Source: Arthrobacter sp. APC 3897 (GTDB taxonomy: Bacteria > Actinomycetota > Actinomycetes > Actinomycetales > Micrococcaceae). From it: a stretch of 64,000 nucleotides of DNA. The stretch lies in the NCBI RefSeq assembly GCF_030407495.1, contig NZ_JASDDG010000022.1, forward strand, positions 1-64,000, read 5' to 3'. Below are positions 52,335-61,216 of this stretch, piece by piece; the first letter of the stretch is position 1, and each line of letters opens with the position of its first letter. The translations under genes and the position numbers were made by a program. A model generated the notes under the pieces. The model worked only from the letters and a program-made list of their open reading frames with translations, was not told the origin of the DNA and made no database searches.

Positions 52335-52340
52335 TATCTT
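52335..52340 (+). promoter_or_regulatory. -10 box (TATCTT) of the DUF2243 gene
   Basis: TATCTT lies 7 bases before ATG 52348, typical of a leaderless start. It indicates that this ATG is the natural start although the frame is interrupted 31 codons later. Confidence 0.45.
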
Positions 52341-52347
52341 CGCTTAG

Positions 52348-52830
52348 ATGAGCACCCCTGCCAAAGCTCCTGTCCAACCCCGCCGCCGCAACGTCCTGTC
52401 CGGAGTGCTGGTAGGCATCGGCATCGCTGCGTTCGTGGACTAGGTGGTGTTTCACCAGCTGCTGCAGTGGCACCACTTTTACGACAAGTCCACCACCGCC
52501 GTCGGGCTCTTCTCGGATGGACTGTTCCATGCCTTCGGCTGGTTCGCCGTGGTGGCCGGTTTGTTCCTGTTCGCTGATCTTCGCCGCCGCGCCGTCCTGC
52601 TGCCCGCCCGGTGGACGGGAGCTGTCCTGCTGGGAACCGGCGCGTTCCAGCTGTATGACGGCACCGTCCAGCACAAGCTCATGGAACTGCACCAGATCCG
52701 CTACAACGTCCCGCTGCTGCCCTATGACCTGCTGTGGAACCTGAGCGCGGCCGCCATGATTCTCGCCGGGGCGGTCCTGCTGTACCGGACCCGTGACGCA
52801 GAGCCCGCCGGCAGCCGCGCCGGAGCGTAG
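52348..52830 (+). pseudogene. DUF2243 membrane protein gene interrupted by an in-frame TAG
   Basis: From ATG 52348 the frame reads MSTPAKAPVQPRRRNVLSG, VLVGIGIAAFVD, then TAG (52441-52443), then VVFHQLLQWHHFYDKSTTAV onward in the same frame to TAG 52828-52830. DUF2243 proteins normally have an acidic residue (FVDEVVFHQLL) where the stop sits, so one GAG-to-TAG change explains it. All other family features remain intact: SDGLFHAFGWFAVVAGLFLF, GTVQHKLMELHQIRYNV, YDLLWNLSAAAMILAGAVLL. Restart at GTG 52444 lacks an RBS and would lose the first membrane helix. A sequencing error is the main alternative. Confidence 0.85.
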
Positions 52831-52832
52831 GG

Positions 52833-53603
52833 ATGCATCAGCACCAGGCCGGCGGGTTTGGGGCCGAACTGCTGTTTCTGGTTCCCGCCGCCGCGGCCGT
52901 TGCCGCTTATTGGGCCGGCACCCTCTCCTCCCGCTCCGGAGCATGGCCGCTGTACCGCGCCGTGCTGTTTACCGCGGGCACCGGGGCCGTCCTGGCCACT
53001 GTCCTGGATCCGCTGGCGACCCGCAGCCATGAAGAATTCGCCGTCCTGGGCATCACCCATCTGCTGGCCGGCATGCTGGGACCTGCGCTCCTAGTGCTCT
53101 CACGTCCTGTCTCGCTTGCGCTGCGCAGCCTCGATGTTGTGCCGGCTCGACGGCTGTCCCGCGCGCTCCGCAGCCGTCCGCTGCGTTTCCTGACCTTCCC
53201 CGTGACTGCCGCCGTCCTCAACATCGGAGGGATGGTGCTGATGTTCCGGACCGGGCTCTTCACAGCCATGCATGAATCCGCTCCGGTCCACTGGCTGGTG
53301 ACATTCCACCTTTTCTCGGCGGGATACCTGTACACCGCATCCCTGGTGGGCCGGGATCCAATGCCGCACCGTGCCGGTTTCCGGCTGCGCGCTGCCGCCC
53401 TCATCCTCTCGGCCGCCGCCCACAACATCCTGGCCAAAACGCTGTACGCCGATCCGCCGCCGGGGGTACCGGCTGCGGACGGCCAGTCGGGTGCCCTCAT
53501 CCTGTACTACGGCGGCGGCGTGGTGGAAATTGCGCTCATTTTCCTGCTGTGCCGGCAGTGGTACATGTCCGCCCGCCCGCAGCGCAGTCCCGTCTGCGTT
53601 TAG
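52833..53603 (+). CDS. CtaG-like cytochrome c oxidase assembly family membrane protein
   Basis: 256 residues, ATG 52833, 2 bases after the DUF2243 stop. About seven membrane segments: LLFLVPAAAAVAAYWAG, AVLFTAGTGAVLATVLDPL, FAVLGITHLLAGMLGPALLVL, FPVTAAVLNIGGMVLMFRTG, HWLVTFHLFSAGYLYTASLV, with histidines in HEEFAVLGITH and HWLVTFH that match the PF09678 caa3_CtaG family. Such proteins are linked to copper delivery or oxidase assembly. Co-occurrence with DUF2243 is a common actinobacterial gene pair. Confidence 0.85.
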   Translation: MHQHQAGGFGAELLFLVPAAAAVAAYWAGTLSSRSGAWPLYRAVLFTAGTGAVLATVLDPLATRSHEEFAVLGITHLLAGMLGPALLVLSRPVSLALRSLDVVPARRLSRALRSRPLRFLTFPVTAAVLNIGGMVLMFRTGLFTAMHESAPVHWLVTFHLFSAGYLYTASLVGRDPMPHRAGFRLRAAALILSAAAHNILAKTLYADPPPGVPAADGQSGALILYYGGGVVEIALIFLLCRQWYMSARPQRSPVCV

Positions 53604-53636
53604 ATCCTGTGTTTAGATCCCGTGTTTAGCTCCTGC
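53598..53636. repeat. Three 13-base tandem repeats at a convergent gene junction
   Basis: GTTTAGATCCTGT, GTTTAGATCCCGT and GTTTAGCTCCTGC run in tandem. The first contains the TAG stop of the plus gene (53601-53603); the third contains the TAA stop of the minus gene (53628-53626). Confidence 0.65.
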
Positions 53637-54570
53637 CGCCGGAAGAGACCTGTGCCTGTGCCCCGGGTCCGTCCGCCCCGGCCAGGCTGCCGTCCACCAG
53701 GGACACGATCATGGAACAATCCTTACCGGCATGTCCGGCGTCCACCAGCCGCTGGAAAAGCTGCTGGACATGCTCACCGATCTCCAGCGGCGTTCCGGTG
53801 TCCCGGGCGGCGGCGATCGCCAGGTTGATGTCCTTATTGGCCAGCTCCGCCGTGAAGGTGGGGGCAAAGCCGTTGTTGGACGCAGCCGATGCCACCACGC
53901 CGGGCATGGGGTACCAGGTGCGCAGCGCCCAGCTGTCGCCCGAGGACACGGAGGCGATGTCCCAGAACACCTGTTTGTCCAAGCCGAGCCGGTCAGCCAG
54001 GACGGCCCCCTCGGAGGTCGCCGCCAGGTTTATGAACAGCATCAGGTTGTTGCAGATTTTTGCCGCCTGGCCGGTGGTGGCCCCGCCGGTGGGGATGACG
54101 TTTCCGGCCATCGGCTCAATAAAGGCTGCCGCCTCCTGCACCGGACCGGGTTCACCTCCCACCATGAAGGTCAGCGTCCCGGCTTCGGCACCGCTGATCC
54201 CGCCCGAGACCGGGGCGTCCACAAAGCGGAAGCCGGCGGCAGCGGCGGCGTCGTGCAGCGCCTGGGCCGATTCAATATCGATGGTGGAGGAGTCGACCAG
54301 CAGCGTGCCGGTGTCAGCATGAGCCAGCACCCCGTCCCCGCCCAGATAAACGGACCGGGAGTGCTCCCCCTTGGGCAGCATGGTGAAGACGACGTCGGCG
54401 CCGGCCACCGCATCGGCGATGCTGTCCACTGTTTCCACGCCGCGGTTCCCGGCAGCGGCAACCGCTGCGGGGTTCAGGTCATAGCCGCGGACCGTGTGCC
54501 CGGCCGCCACCATATTGGCCGACATGTAGCCGCCCATGTTTCCGAGTCCAATCCATCCCACTGCAGCCAT
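53626..54570 (-). CDS. mmsB: 3-hydroxyisobutyrate dehydrogenase-like NAD(P) oxidoreductase
   Basis: 314 residues from ATG 54570 with AAAGGAG 8 bases upstream; the longer frame to 54753 has no support. NAD motif VGWIGLGNMGGYMSANMVAA, substrate-binding DAPVSGGISGAEAGTLTFMV, and the catalytic lysine segment TTGQAAKICNNLMLFIN. The C-terminal helical domain ends with KDCSMIVSLVDG. Characteristic of HIBADH, which oxidises 3-hydroxyisobutyrate to methylmalonate semialdehyde in valine breakdown. The MHS transporter just upstream may import its precursor; other valine genes are not present. Confidence 0.9.
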   Translation of the reverse strand: MAAVGWIGLGNMGGYMSANMVAAGHTVRGYDLNPAAVAAAGNRGVETVDSIADAVAGADVVFTMLPKGEHSRSVYLGGDGVLAHADTGTLLVDSSTIDIESAQALHDAAAAAGFRFVDAPVSGGISGAEAGTLTFMVGGEPGPVQEAAAFIEPMAGNVIPTGGATTGQAAKICNNLMLFINLAATSEGAVLADRLGLDKQVFWDIASVSSGDSWALRTWYPMPGVVASAASNNGFAPTFTAELANKDINLAIAAARDTGTPLEIGEHVQQLFQRLVDAGHAGKDCSMIVSLVDGSLAGADGPGAQAQVSSGGRS

Positions 54571-54670
54571 TTGTAAGCTCCTTTGTTGATCCGGCACCTG
54601 CAGGGTGCTGATGCCGGCTTCAGATTGTTGATGAGGATCCGGTGCGTTCAGGAGCACCCGGAGGAACCGC

Positions 54671-56104
54671 TTATTTGCGGCGACCGTTCCCGGCCGCTTT
54701 GGTCTTGGATGCAGCCAGCAGATCCGCTGTGCCCCGGGCATCGGCGGCATCAACGTCCTGCAGGGAGATGCCGTTGGTTTCGCGCAGCATCACCACTGAA
54801 AAAGCGGTAACGGCGCAGGCGCACAGCAAATAGACGGCCACCGGGGTGGAGGAGTCATACCGTTCCAGCAGAGCTGTGGCGATGATCGGAGCCAAGGAAC
54901 CCGCAACAATTGACGTCACCTGGTACCCCAGCGAGACACCGGAATACCGCATCCGGGTCGGGAACATCTCCGCCATGATGGCCGGCTGCCCCGCGTACAT
55001 CAGGGCATGGAACAGCAGGCCAATGGTGACCGCCGCCAGGATCACCAGGTCATCCGCCGTATCCATCATGGGGAACGCAAAGAATCCCCAGGTGGCGCCC
55101 AGCACGGCCCCGGCGAGATAGACCGGGCGCCGGCCAAACCGGTCCGACATCCGTCCAACCACGGGGACCGCGCAGAAATGGATGAAATGCGCCACCAGCA
55201 GCAGCAGGAGGATCCGCGAGGTATCCACTTCCACGACCAGCCGCAGATACGTGATGGAGAAGGTCACCACGAGGTAGTACAGAATGTTCTCGGCGAAGCG
55301 CAGGCCCATGGCAGTAAAGACACCGCGCGGGTAGCGCTTGAAGACCTCAACAACTCCGTAGCCTTTAGCCTCCTCCTCAACTTCCTTCTGTGCTTCCAGG
55401 AAGATGGGGGCGTCGCTGACCTTGGTCCGGATGTAATAGCCCACCAGCACGATGACTGCCGAGAGCCAGAACGCCACACGCCAGCCCCAGCCCAGGAACG
55501 CATCCTCGGAGAGCGTGGCGGACAGCGTGAACAGCACTCCGGTGGCCAGCAGATTGCCCATGGGAACCGCGGACTGGGGCCAGCTGGACCAGAATCCGCG
55601 CGATTTGTTGGGGCTGTGCTCTGCCACCAGAAGAACGGCGCCGCCCCATTCACCGCCGACGGCGAACCCCTGGATAAAGCGCAGGGTCACCAGCATGGCC
55701 GGGGCCCAGTAGCCCAGCTGGTCAAAACCGGGCAGGCAACCCATCAGGAACGTCGAGGTGCCCACCAGAATGATGCTCAGCTGAAGCAGTTTCTTGCGCC
55801 CGAATTTGTCCCCGAAATGCCCGAAGACAATTCCGCCGATTGGCCGGGCCACGAAGCCGACGGCGTAGGTCACGAAGGCGGCGATGATGCCGTCAAGTTC
55901 CGTTTCGGCATTGGGAAAAAAGAGCCTTGCGAAAACGAGGGTGGAGGCGGCGGCGTAAAGGAAGAACTCATACCACTCCACCACGGTGCCTGCCATGGAG
56001 GCTGCAACAACCTTCTTCAATCCCTCCGGGGCGGGCTCTTTGCCCGCTCTGCGGGGGAAACCGCCCTGCCCGGCCTCACGCTGCCGGGGAATTTCAGTGC
56101 TCAT
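54671..56104 (-). CDS. MHS-family MFS metabolite:proton symporter
   Basis: 477 residues from ATG 56104 with AGGAG 7 bases upstream (ATG 56122 is an alternative). Twelve membrane segments with the MHS hallmarks: GTVVEWYEFFLYAAASTLVF, RPIGGIVFGHFGDKFGRKKL, MLVTLRFIQGFAVGGEWGGA, and DRFGRRPVYLAGAVLGATWG. Related proteins take up alpha-ketoglutarate, shikimate, proline/betaine or dicarboxylates. Followed after 100 bases by the HIBADH gene on the same strand, suggesting a linked catabolic pair. Confidence 0.92.
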   Translation of the reverse strand: MSTEIPRQREAGQGGFPRRAGKEPAPEGLKKVVAASMAGTVVEWYEFFLYAAASTLVFARLFFPNAETELDGIIAAFVTYAVGFVARPIGGIVFGHFGDKFGRKKLLQLSIILVGTSTFLMGCLPGFDQLGYWAPAMLVTLRFIQGFAVGGEWGGAVLLVAEHSPNKSRGFWSSWPQSAVPMGNLLATGVLFTLSATLSEDAFLGWGWRVAFWLSAVIVLVGYYIRTKVSDAPIFLEAQKEVEEEAKGYGVVEVFKRYPRGVFTAMGLRFAENILYYLVVTFSITYLRLVVEVDTSRILLLLLVAHFIHFCAVPVVGRMSDRFGRRPVYLAGAVLGATWGFFAFPMMDTADDLVILAAVTIGLLFHALMYAGQPAIMAEMFPTRMRYSGVSLGYQVTSIVAGSLAPIIATALLERYDSSTPVAVYLLCACAVTAFSVVMLRETNGISLQDVDAADARGTADLLAASKTKAAGNGRRK

Positions 56105-56273
56105 TGGGGTGCTCCTGACCATGTCTTCGTTGACATTTACCGCCAGGCCCCTTGCCGATCCGGCCGGCGGTCCACTGAGTATGGCCGTATTCGGCCGCAC
56201 ACTCAATCCCCTCCAGAGGGCAACCTGTTGACCCCGGATTGTGTCCTGCGCAACATTCCCCTAAGAATGGACT

Positions 56274-57527
56274 ATGACGGTCACCCTCAGATCACTGGAA
56301 ATTGCTGTCCCTCCCACCGTGCTGGTACAAAACGAAGCACGTGACGTCTTTGCCGCCCAGCCCGGCCTCACCCGGCTTGGGCAACGGCTGGTAACCACAT
56401 GTTTCAACTCCGCCGCCATCGATACCCGGCGCACCGCCCTCACGGAACTCTCCCTCTCAAGCCGCTCCGATAACCCGCAGTTCTTTGATGCCGCTTCCGG
56501 CCATATGCTCAGCCCCAGCACCAAAACCCGGAATGACATTTTTGCCGTCGAGGCCACGAAACTTTTCATTGAATCCGCCCGAAAAGCCGTTGATGCCTGC
56601 AACGGCATCGGTCCGGAAGACATCACCCATGTCATTACGGTTTCCTGCACCGGATTCTTCAATCCCGGACCTGATTACAAGGTGGTCCGGGCGCTTGGCC
56701 TGAATCCGTCAGTGCAGCGCTCGCATCTGGGTTTCATGGGTTGTTACGCAGCATTTCCTGCGATGCGGTCAGCAAAGGCATTCTGCGATGCGGATCCAAA
56801 TGCCGTGGTGCTGGTTGTCAGCGCCGAGCTCTGTTCCCTGCATGTACGCACGTCCAATGATCCGGACACCATCATGGGATCTTCCCTTTTTGCGGACGGC
56901 GCAGCCGCAGCCGTTATTACCGCCCGTGACCTGCCGGGTAATGCTCCGGGTATCCAGCTGGATCATTTCGAAACCATCCTCACTCCGGTGGGCGAGGAAT
57001 CCATGGCCTGGAATATCGGCGACGAAGGATTTGAAATGGTGCTGGGGACCTACGTCCCGCACATCATTGATGACCACATTGTGGGCGCATTGGAACCGCT
57101 GCTGGCCCATGACCCCGCCCTTGCCGGACAGGCCTACCGCGACATCGAGCATTGGGCCATACATCCGGGCGGCCGCAGCATCCTGGACAAGGTGGAGGCC
57201 AAACTCGACCTGACCGAAGAGCAGCTGGTTCCAGCCCGCGAAACCCTGCGGAACTGGGGCAACATGTCCAGTGCCACGGTCATGTTTGTGCTCAAGCACA
57301 TCATGGACCAGCCCTTCCGCGGCGGAAATGAGCGCATCTGTTCCATGGCTTTCGGCCCCGGGCTGACGGTGGAAACCGGTCTGTTTACCCGCGTTGGCGG
57401 TCCGGTCACCCCCGCCGCGGCGGACAGTGCGGCAGAAGGCACCAGGGCTGAAGGAACCGGAGCTGAAGGAACCGCTGCGGAACAGGACCCGGCAAACCCG
57501 GCTGTTCCCGCTCCGGCAGGCGTGTGA
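56274..57527 (+). CDS. Type III polyketide synthase (chalcone/alkylresorcinol synthase family)
   Basis: 417 residues, ATG 56274. The catalytic triad is visible: Cys157 in GFMGCYAAFPAM, His297 in WAIHPGGRSILDK and Asn330 in NWGNMSSATVMFVL; the C-terminal GFGPG loop reads FGPGLTVETGL. The enzyme condenses a fatty acyl or other starter with malonyl-CoA. The last ~45 residues are a low-complexity tail of AEGT repeats not needed for the fold. Its stop overlaps the GTG of the methyltransferase gene (GTGA). By comparison with Streptomyces srsA/B/C, the product could be an alkylresorcinol or pyrone; that is an inference. Confidence 0.93.
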   Translation: MTVTLRSLEIAVPPTVLVQNEARDVFAAQPGLTRLGQRLVTTCFNSAAIDTRRTALTELSLSSRSDNPQFFDAASGHMLSPSTKTRNDIFAVEATKLFIESARKAVDACNGIGPEDITHVITVSCTGFFNPGPDYKVVRALGLNPSVQRSHLGFMGCYAAFPAMRSAKAFCDADPNAVVLVVSAELCSLHVRTSNDPDTIMGSSLFADGAAAAVITARDLPGNAPGIQLDHFETILTPVGEESMAWNIGDEGFEMVLGTYVPHIIDDHIVGALEPLLAHDPALAGQAYRDIEHWAIHPGGRSILDKVEAKLDLTEEQLVPARETLRNWGNMSSATVMFVLKHIMDQPFRGGNERICSMAFGPGLTVETGLFTRVGGPVTPAAADSAAEGTRAEGTGAEGTAAEQDPANPAVPAPAGV

Positions 57528-58297
57528 GGACCGGAGTCTCCGCGGGTTCCCTGGCCCAGGGACCGTTGATGCGGCGGTTCACCCCGCCGCATCTGCGGTC
57601 CCTCACCGAGCGGAACACGGATGCCGTGGAAGAAATGGACCGCTCCGAGTGTGATCCGGTCAAACTGCAGCGGACCTATGCCCAGTTTTGGCTGATCAAC
57701 ACCGTGGTCTCCGGCTGGCGGCGCAACTACGTGCGGTACCTGCGTCCTTCCTTCGACGCCGGTCGGGTCAATACACTGCTGGACATCGGTTCCGGCGGCG
57801 GGGATGTTCCCCGGATGCTGGCCCGGTGGGCCCGCCGCGACGGCCTGCGGCTGGAGATCACGGGAATCGACCCGGATGAGCGGGCTCATGCCTTCGCCTC
57901 GTCCCAGCCGCCCATGCCTGGTTTGGCGTTCCGGCAGGCGTTCAGTTCCGAACTGGTCGCAGAAGGCAGGACGTATGACGCCGTCATCTCCAACCACGTC
58001 CTGCACCACCTCACCGACGAGCAGTTCCGGACCCTGCTGGCAGACTCGGAACAGCTGGGCAGCCGGCTCAGCCTGCACAGCGACATTGAACGCAGCCGCT
58101 GGGGTTACGCTCTTTTCTCGGCCGGCACCCTGCCGTTCTTCCCCGGCAGCTTTATCCGCCGGGACGGACTGACCTCCATCCGGCGCAGCTACACGGCGGA
58201 CGAACTGGCATCGGCCGCCCCGCCCGGCTGGAACTGCATCCAGCACCGGCCGTGGCAAAACCTGCTCATGCATTCCCCGGCCGGGAAGCAGCCGTGA
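57524..58297 (+). CDS. Class I SAM-dependent methyltransferase
   Basis: 257 residues, GTG 57524 in a 4-base overlap with the PKS gene. SAM motif I is LDIGSGGGDVPRML (86-99), with EITGIDPDERA as motif II and VISNHVLHHLTDEQFRTLL as the post-motif. The short N-terminal HEAT-like extension (LRSLTERNTDAVEEMDRSEC) is common in polyketide-tailoring methyltransferases. Translationally coupled on both sides to the PKS and the FAD monooxygenase, so it should methylate the PKS product (O- or C-methylation not determinable). Confidence 0.9.
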   Translation: MRTGVSAGSLAQGPLMRRFTPPHLRSLTERNTDAVEEMDRSECDPVKLQRTYAQFWLINTVVSGWRRNYVRYLRPSFDAGRVNTLLDIGSGGGDVPRMLARWARRDGLRLEITGIDPDERAHAFASSQPPMPGLAFRQAFSSELVAEGRTYDAVISNHVLHHLTDEQFRTLLADSEQLGSRLSLHSDIERSRWGYALFSAGTLPFFPGSFIRRDGLTSIRRSYTADELASAAPPGWNCIQHRPWQNLLMHSPAGKQP

Positions 58298-59508
58298 CGG
58301 CGCAGGCGCAGTCCCCGGGCGCCGTCGGCCTTCCGCGCCCCGAAACTGATGTGGCCGTGGTGGGCGGCGGGCCCGTTGGCGTTTTCCTGGCCGTGCTGCT
58401 GGCACAGGCCGGTGTGAGTGTGCAGGTTGTGGAACAGCGGCTGGAGCGCTCAGCGCATTCGCGCGCCATCGGCATCCATCCCCCGTCGCTGGAGGCCCTG
58501 GCCGGTGCCGGCGTTGCCGGAAAAATCACCGGCGAAGGCGTGCAGGTCCGCCGCGGCGAAGCCCGCAGCAGCGGCCGCTATGTGGCTGCCTTGGATTTCG
58601 CGGCTGCTTCCGAGCGGTTCCCCTATGTACTGACGCTCCCGCAGCTGCGCACTGAAGCCATTTTGGAGGCGCGCCTCAAGGAGCTGGATTCCCATGCCCT
58701 GGTGCGCGGAGTCAGGGTCACGCAACTGCACGACGACGGCGGCCGGGTCCGGATCAGCGGCGTCAGGACCGGCGTTCCCGGCCACTCCGGCGCGCCGGGC
58801 CCGTCAGAGGATCTGGAACTTTCCGCCCGGATTGTTGTGGCGGCTGACGGTGCGCGGTCCGGGGTTCGCCGGCTGCTTGGGACCCCCTGCCGGACCCGGG
58901 CCCTGCGGGACAGCTACCTGATGGGAGACTTCGCTGACGGAACACCAGACGGCAGCACCGCCGTACTGTATCTGGAGTCCGGCGGCATCGTGGAGTCCTT
59001 CCCGCTGCCGGACGGAATCCGCCGCTGGGTTGCCCACACCGGTCAGCTGCTGACCGGCGCCACCGCAGCGGATTTGGCCGCCATGGTGAAAGAGCGCACC
59101 GGCGTCAGCCCGGACCCGGCGTCCAACACCATGCTCAGCGCCTTTGCCGTGCGCACCGGCCTGGTCCGGGACCTGGTGCGGGGACGCACGGTTCTTATTG
59201 GCGACGCGGCCCATGAGGTCAGTCCCATTGGCGGCCAGGGCATGAACCTCGGCTGGCTGGATGCGGCGGCGCTCGCCCCCATCATCGCCGCCTCGGTGGA
59301 CGGGCACGACGTCGGGGCCTCCCTGGCGGCCTACGAAAGGCAGCGCCGCCGGGCCGCCCGGGTAGCTTCCGCACAGGCCCGGCTGAACATGGCCCTGGGC
59401 CGTCCGCTGGACCCTGCCCTGCTGGCCGCCCGGAACGCCGGACTGGCCAGGGTCCTGCGCTCCCCCGCTGCAGGCAACCTGGTGGCGCGCCGGTTTACGA
59501 TGCAGTAG
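58294..59508 (+). CDS. FAD-dependent monooxygenase (UbiH/PHBH family)
   Basis: 404 residues from GTG 58294, sharing GTGA with the methyltransferase stop. FAD motif VAVVGGGPVGVFLAVLLA (~21-38), the DG fingerprint VAADGARSGVRRLLG and the second FAD motif LIGDAAHEVSPIGGQGMNLG. These single-component flavoproteins hydroxylate aromatic rings. In the type III PKS context it likely hydroxylates the resorcinol-type product, possibly to a quinone, as SrsC does in the Streptomyces system (comparison, not evidence from this sequence). Convergent with, and 14 bases overlapping, the efflux gene. Confidence 0.9.
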   Translation: MTAQAQSPGAVGLPRPETDVAVVGGGPVGVFLAVLLAQAGVSVQVVEQRLERSAHSRAIGIHPPSLEALAGAGVAGKITGEGVQVRRGEARSSGRYVAALDFAAASERFPYVLTLPQLRTEAILEARLKELDSHALVRGVRVTQLHDDGGRVRISGVRTGVPGHSGAPGPSEDLELSARIVVAADGARSGVRRLLGTPCRTRALRDSYLMGDFADGTPDGSTAVLYLESGGIVESFPLPDGIRRWVAHTGQLLTGATAADLAAMVKERTGVSPDPASNTMLSAFAVRTGLVRDLVRGRTVLIGDAAHEVSPIGGQGMNLGWLDAAALAPIIAASVDGHDVGASLAAYERQRRRAARVASAQARLNMALGRPLDPALLAARNAGLARVLRSPAAGNLVARRFTMQ

Positions 59509-61216
59509 AGCGGGGCCCGGACCCGGTCGGGACGCCGGGCTTCGTTCCGGCACCGAGGCTTTCCGATCCTCCGGTCAGATCCGGGTTTGGCTGCGCCTTG
59601 GGGGTGGAAGCGGGGGTGATGTCCAGCGTGCGGCGCAGCACCTGCTCCTTGATCAGGAGCACGGCGATTAGCGCCACCACTGAAATGACGGCGGCAATCT
59701 GGAAGATGGTGGCCGTCGCGTCACCATAGGCGGCGCGGAAGATGCCCTGAACAGCTGCCGGCATGCTGCCGATGTCCAGCGAGTCACCGGCACCGCCGTC
59801 GGACACCGGAATGTTGGCGGCACGCAGGCCGTCAGCCGCCCGGCTGCTCACGGAACTGGACATCACGGCGCCCAGGACGGAAACGCCAACGGCGCCGCCG
59901 ACAGTGCGGAAGAACGCGATGGAGGCGCTGGCCGAGCCGACTTCGGAGACCCGGACCGTGTTCTGCACAGCCAGCACCAAATTCTGCATCAGCAGCCCCA
60001 TGCCCAGGCCAAGGACAAAGATGTACACGCTGACCAGCAGCATGTCGGTCTCGTGGTCCATGGTTCCGGCCAGGCCTGCACCGGCAATGACCATGATCGT
60101 GCCGGCAATCAGGAAACGCTTCCACTTGCCGAACCGGCTGATCAACTGGCCGGATCCCACGGAACCGGCCAGGTTGCCCGCAATCATCGGCAGCATCAGC
60201 AGCCCGGCTTCGGTGGGGCTGAATCCGCGGGCGATCTGGAAGTACTGGCCCAGGAAGGTGGTGGAACCGAACATCGCGATCCCCACGGCCACCGAAGCAA
60301 CGATGGACAGTGCCGTGGTGCGCTGGCGGATGATCTTCAGCGGGATGATGGGTTCGCGGACCTTGGATTCCACCAGGACCAGCAGAGCCAGGAGTACGAC
60401 GGCGCCGCCCACCATGGCTGCGGTCTGCCAGGACATCCACTCGTAGTATCCGGGCTTTCCGGCGAACGACACCCAGATCAAAAGCAGTGAGACACCGGCG
60501 GTCAGCAGGATTGAACCGAGCCAGTCAATGCTGACCCTGCGGCGGGTGTGCGGCAGGCGAAGCGTGATCTGGAGCAGGAACAGCGCCACTACCGCCAGCG
60601 GCACGCACAGGAAGAAGGTCCACCGCCAGCCCAGCGGGCTGTCCACAATGAAACCGCCCAGCAGCGGACCGCCCGCCGTGGCTACGGCCATCACCGCGCC
60701 CATGTAGCCGGAGTACCGGCCGCGTTCACGCGGCGGAATGATGGAGCCGATAACAGCCTGCACCAGGGCGGTCAGGCCACCCATGCCCAGGCCCTGAACC
60801 ACACGGGCGGTCAGCAGGACGGTCATGTTGTCCGCCAGGCCCGCGATGACCGATCCAATCACGAAAACAATGATGCTCAGCTGGACCAGCAGCTTCTTGC
60901 TGAACAGGTCAGCCAGCTTGCCCCAGATTGGGGTGGAGACGGCGTTGGCCAGCAGTGCCGCCGTGACCACCCAGGCGAAGTCCGTCTGGGTCCCGTCCAG
61001 GTCCGCCATGATGGTTGGCAGCGCGTTGGCCACAATCGTGGTGCTCAGCATGGCCGTGAACAGTGCAGCCAGCAGACCGGTCAGTGCCTGCAGGATCTGC
61101 CGGTGGCTCATCTCCCCGGGAACGTGGTCCTGGCGGGCCGGCTTGCCGTTCCTGCGGGTTTTCCCGGAGGCGGACGCCGGGTTTTCAGCGGTGGTGGTTC
61201 TTTGCGGCTCTGTCAC
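59495..61216 (-). CDS. DHA2-family MFS drug:proton antiporter (EmrB/QacA-like)
   Basis: 573 residues, GTG 61216 overlapping the MarR stop by 4 bases. Fourteen membrane segments: LLAALFTAMLSTTIVANALP, TDFAWVVTAALLANAVSTPI, GKLADLFSKKLLVQLSI (motif A), RVVQGLGMGGLTALVQAVIG, MGAVMAVATAGGPLLGGFIV (motif C of antiporters) and AFFRTVGGAVGVSVLGAVM. A multidrug or metabolite exporter co-transcribed with its MarR regulator. It lies next to the polyketide operon and might export its product or protect against it. Confidence 0.94.
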   Translation of the reverse strand: MTEPQRTTTAENPASASGKTRRNGKPARQDHVPGEMSHRQILQALTGLLAALFTAMLSTTIVANALPTIMADLDGTQTDFAWVVTAALLANAVSTPIWGKLADLFSKKLLVQLSIIVFVIGSVIAGLADNMTVLLTARVVQGLGMGGLTALVQAVIGSIIPPRERGRYSGYMGAVMAVATAGGPLLGGFIVDSPLGWRWTFFLCVPLAVVALFLLQITLRLPHTRRRVSIDWLGSILLTAGVSLLLIWVSFAGKPGYYEWMSWQTAAMVGGAVVLLALLVLVESKVREPIIPLKIIRQRTTALSIVASVAVGIAMFGSTTFLGQYFQIARGFSPTEAGLLMLPMIAGNLAGSVGSGQLISRFGKWKRFLIAGTIMVIAGAGLAGTMDHETDMLLVSVYIFVLGLGMGLLMQNLVLAVQNTVRVSEVGSASASIAFFRTVGGAVGVSVLGAVMSSSVSSRAADGLRAANIPVSDGGAGDSLDIGSMPAAVQGIFRAAYGDATATIFQIAAVISVVALIAVLLIKEQVLRRTLDITPASTPKAQPNPDLTGGSESLGAGTKPGVPTGSGPRSTAS

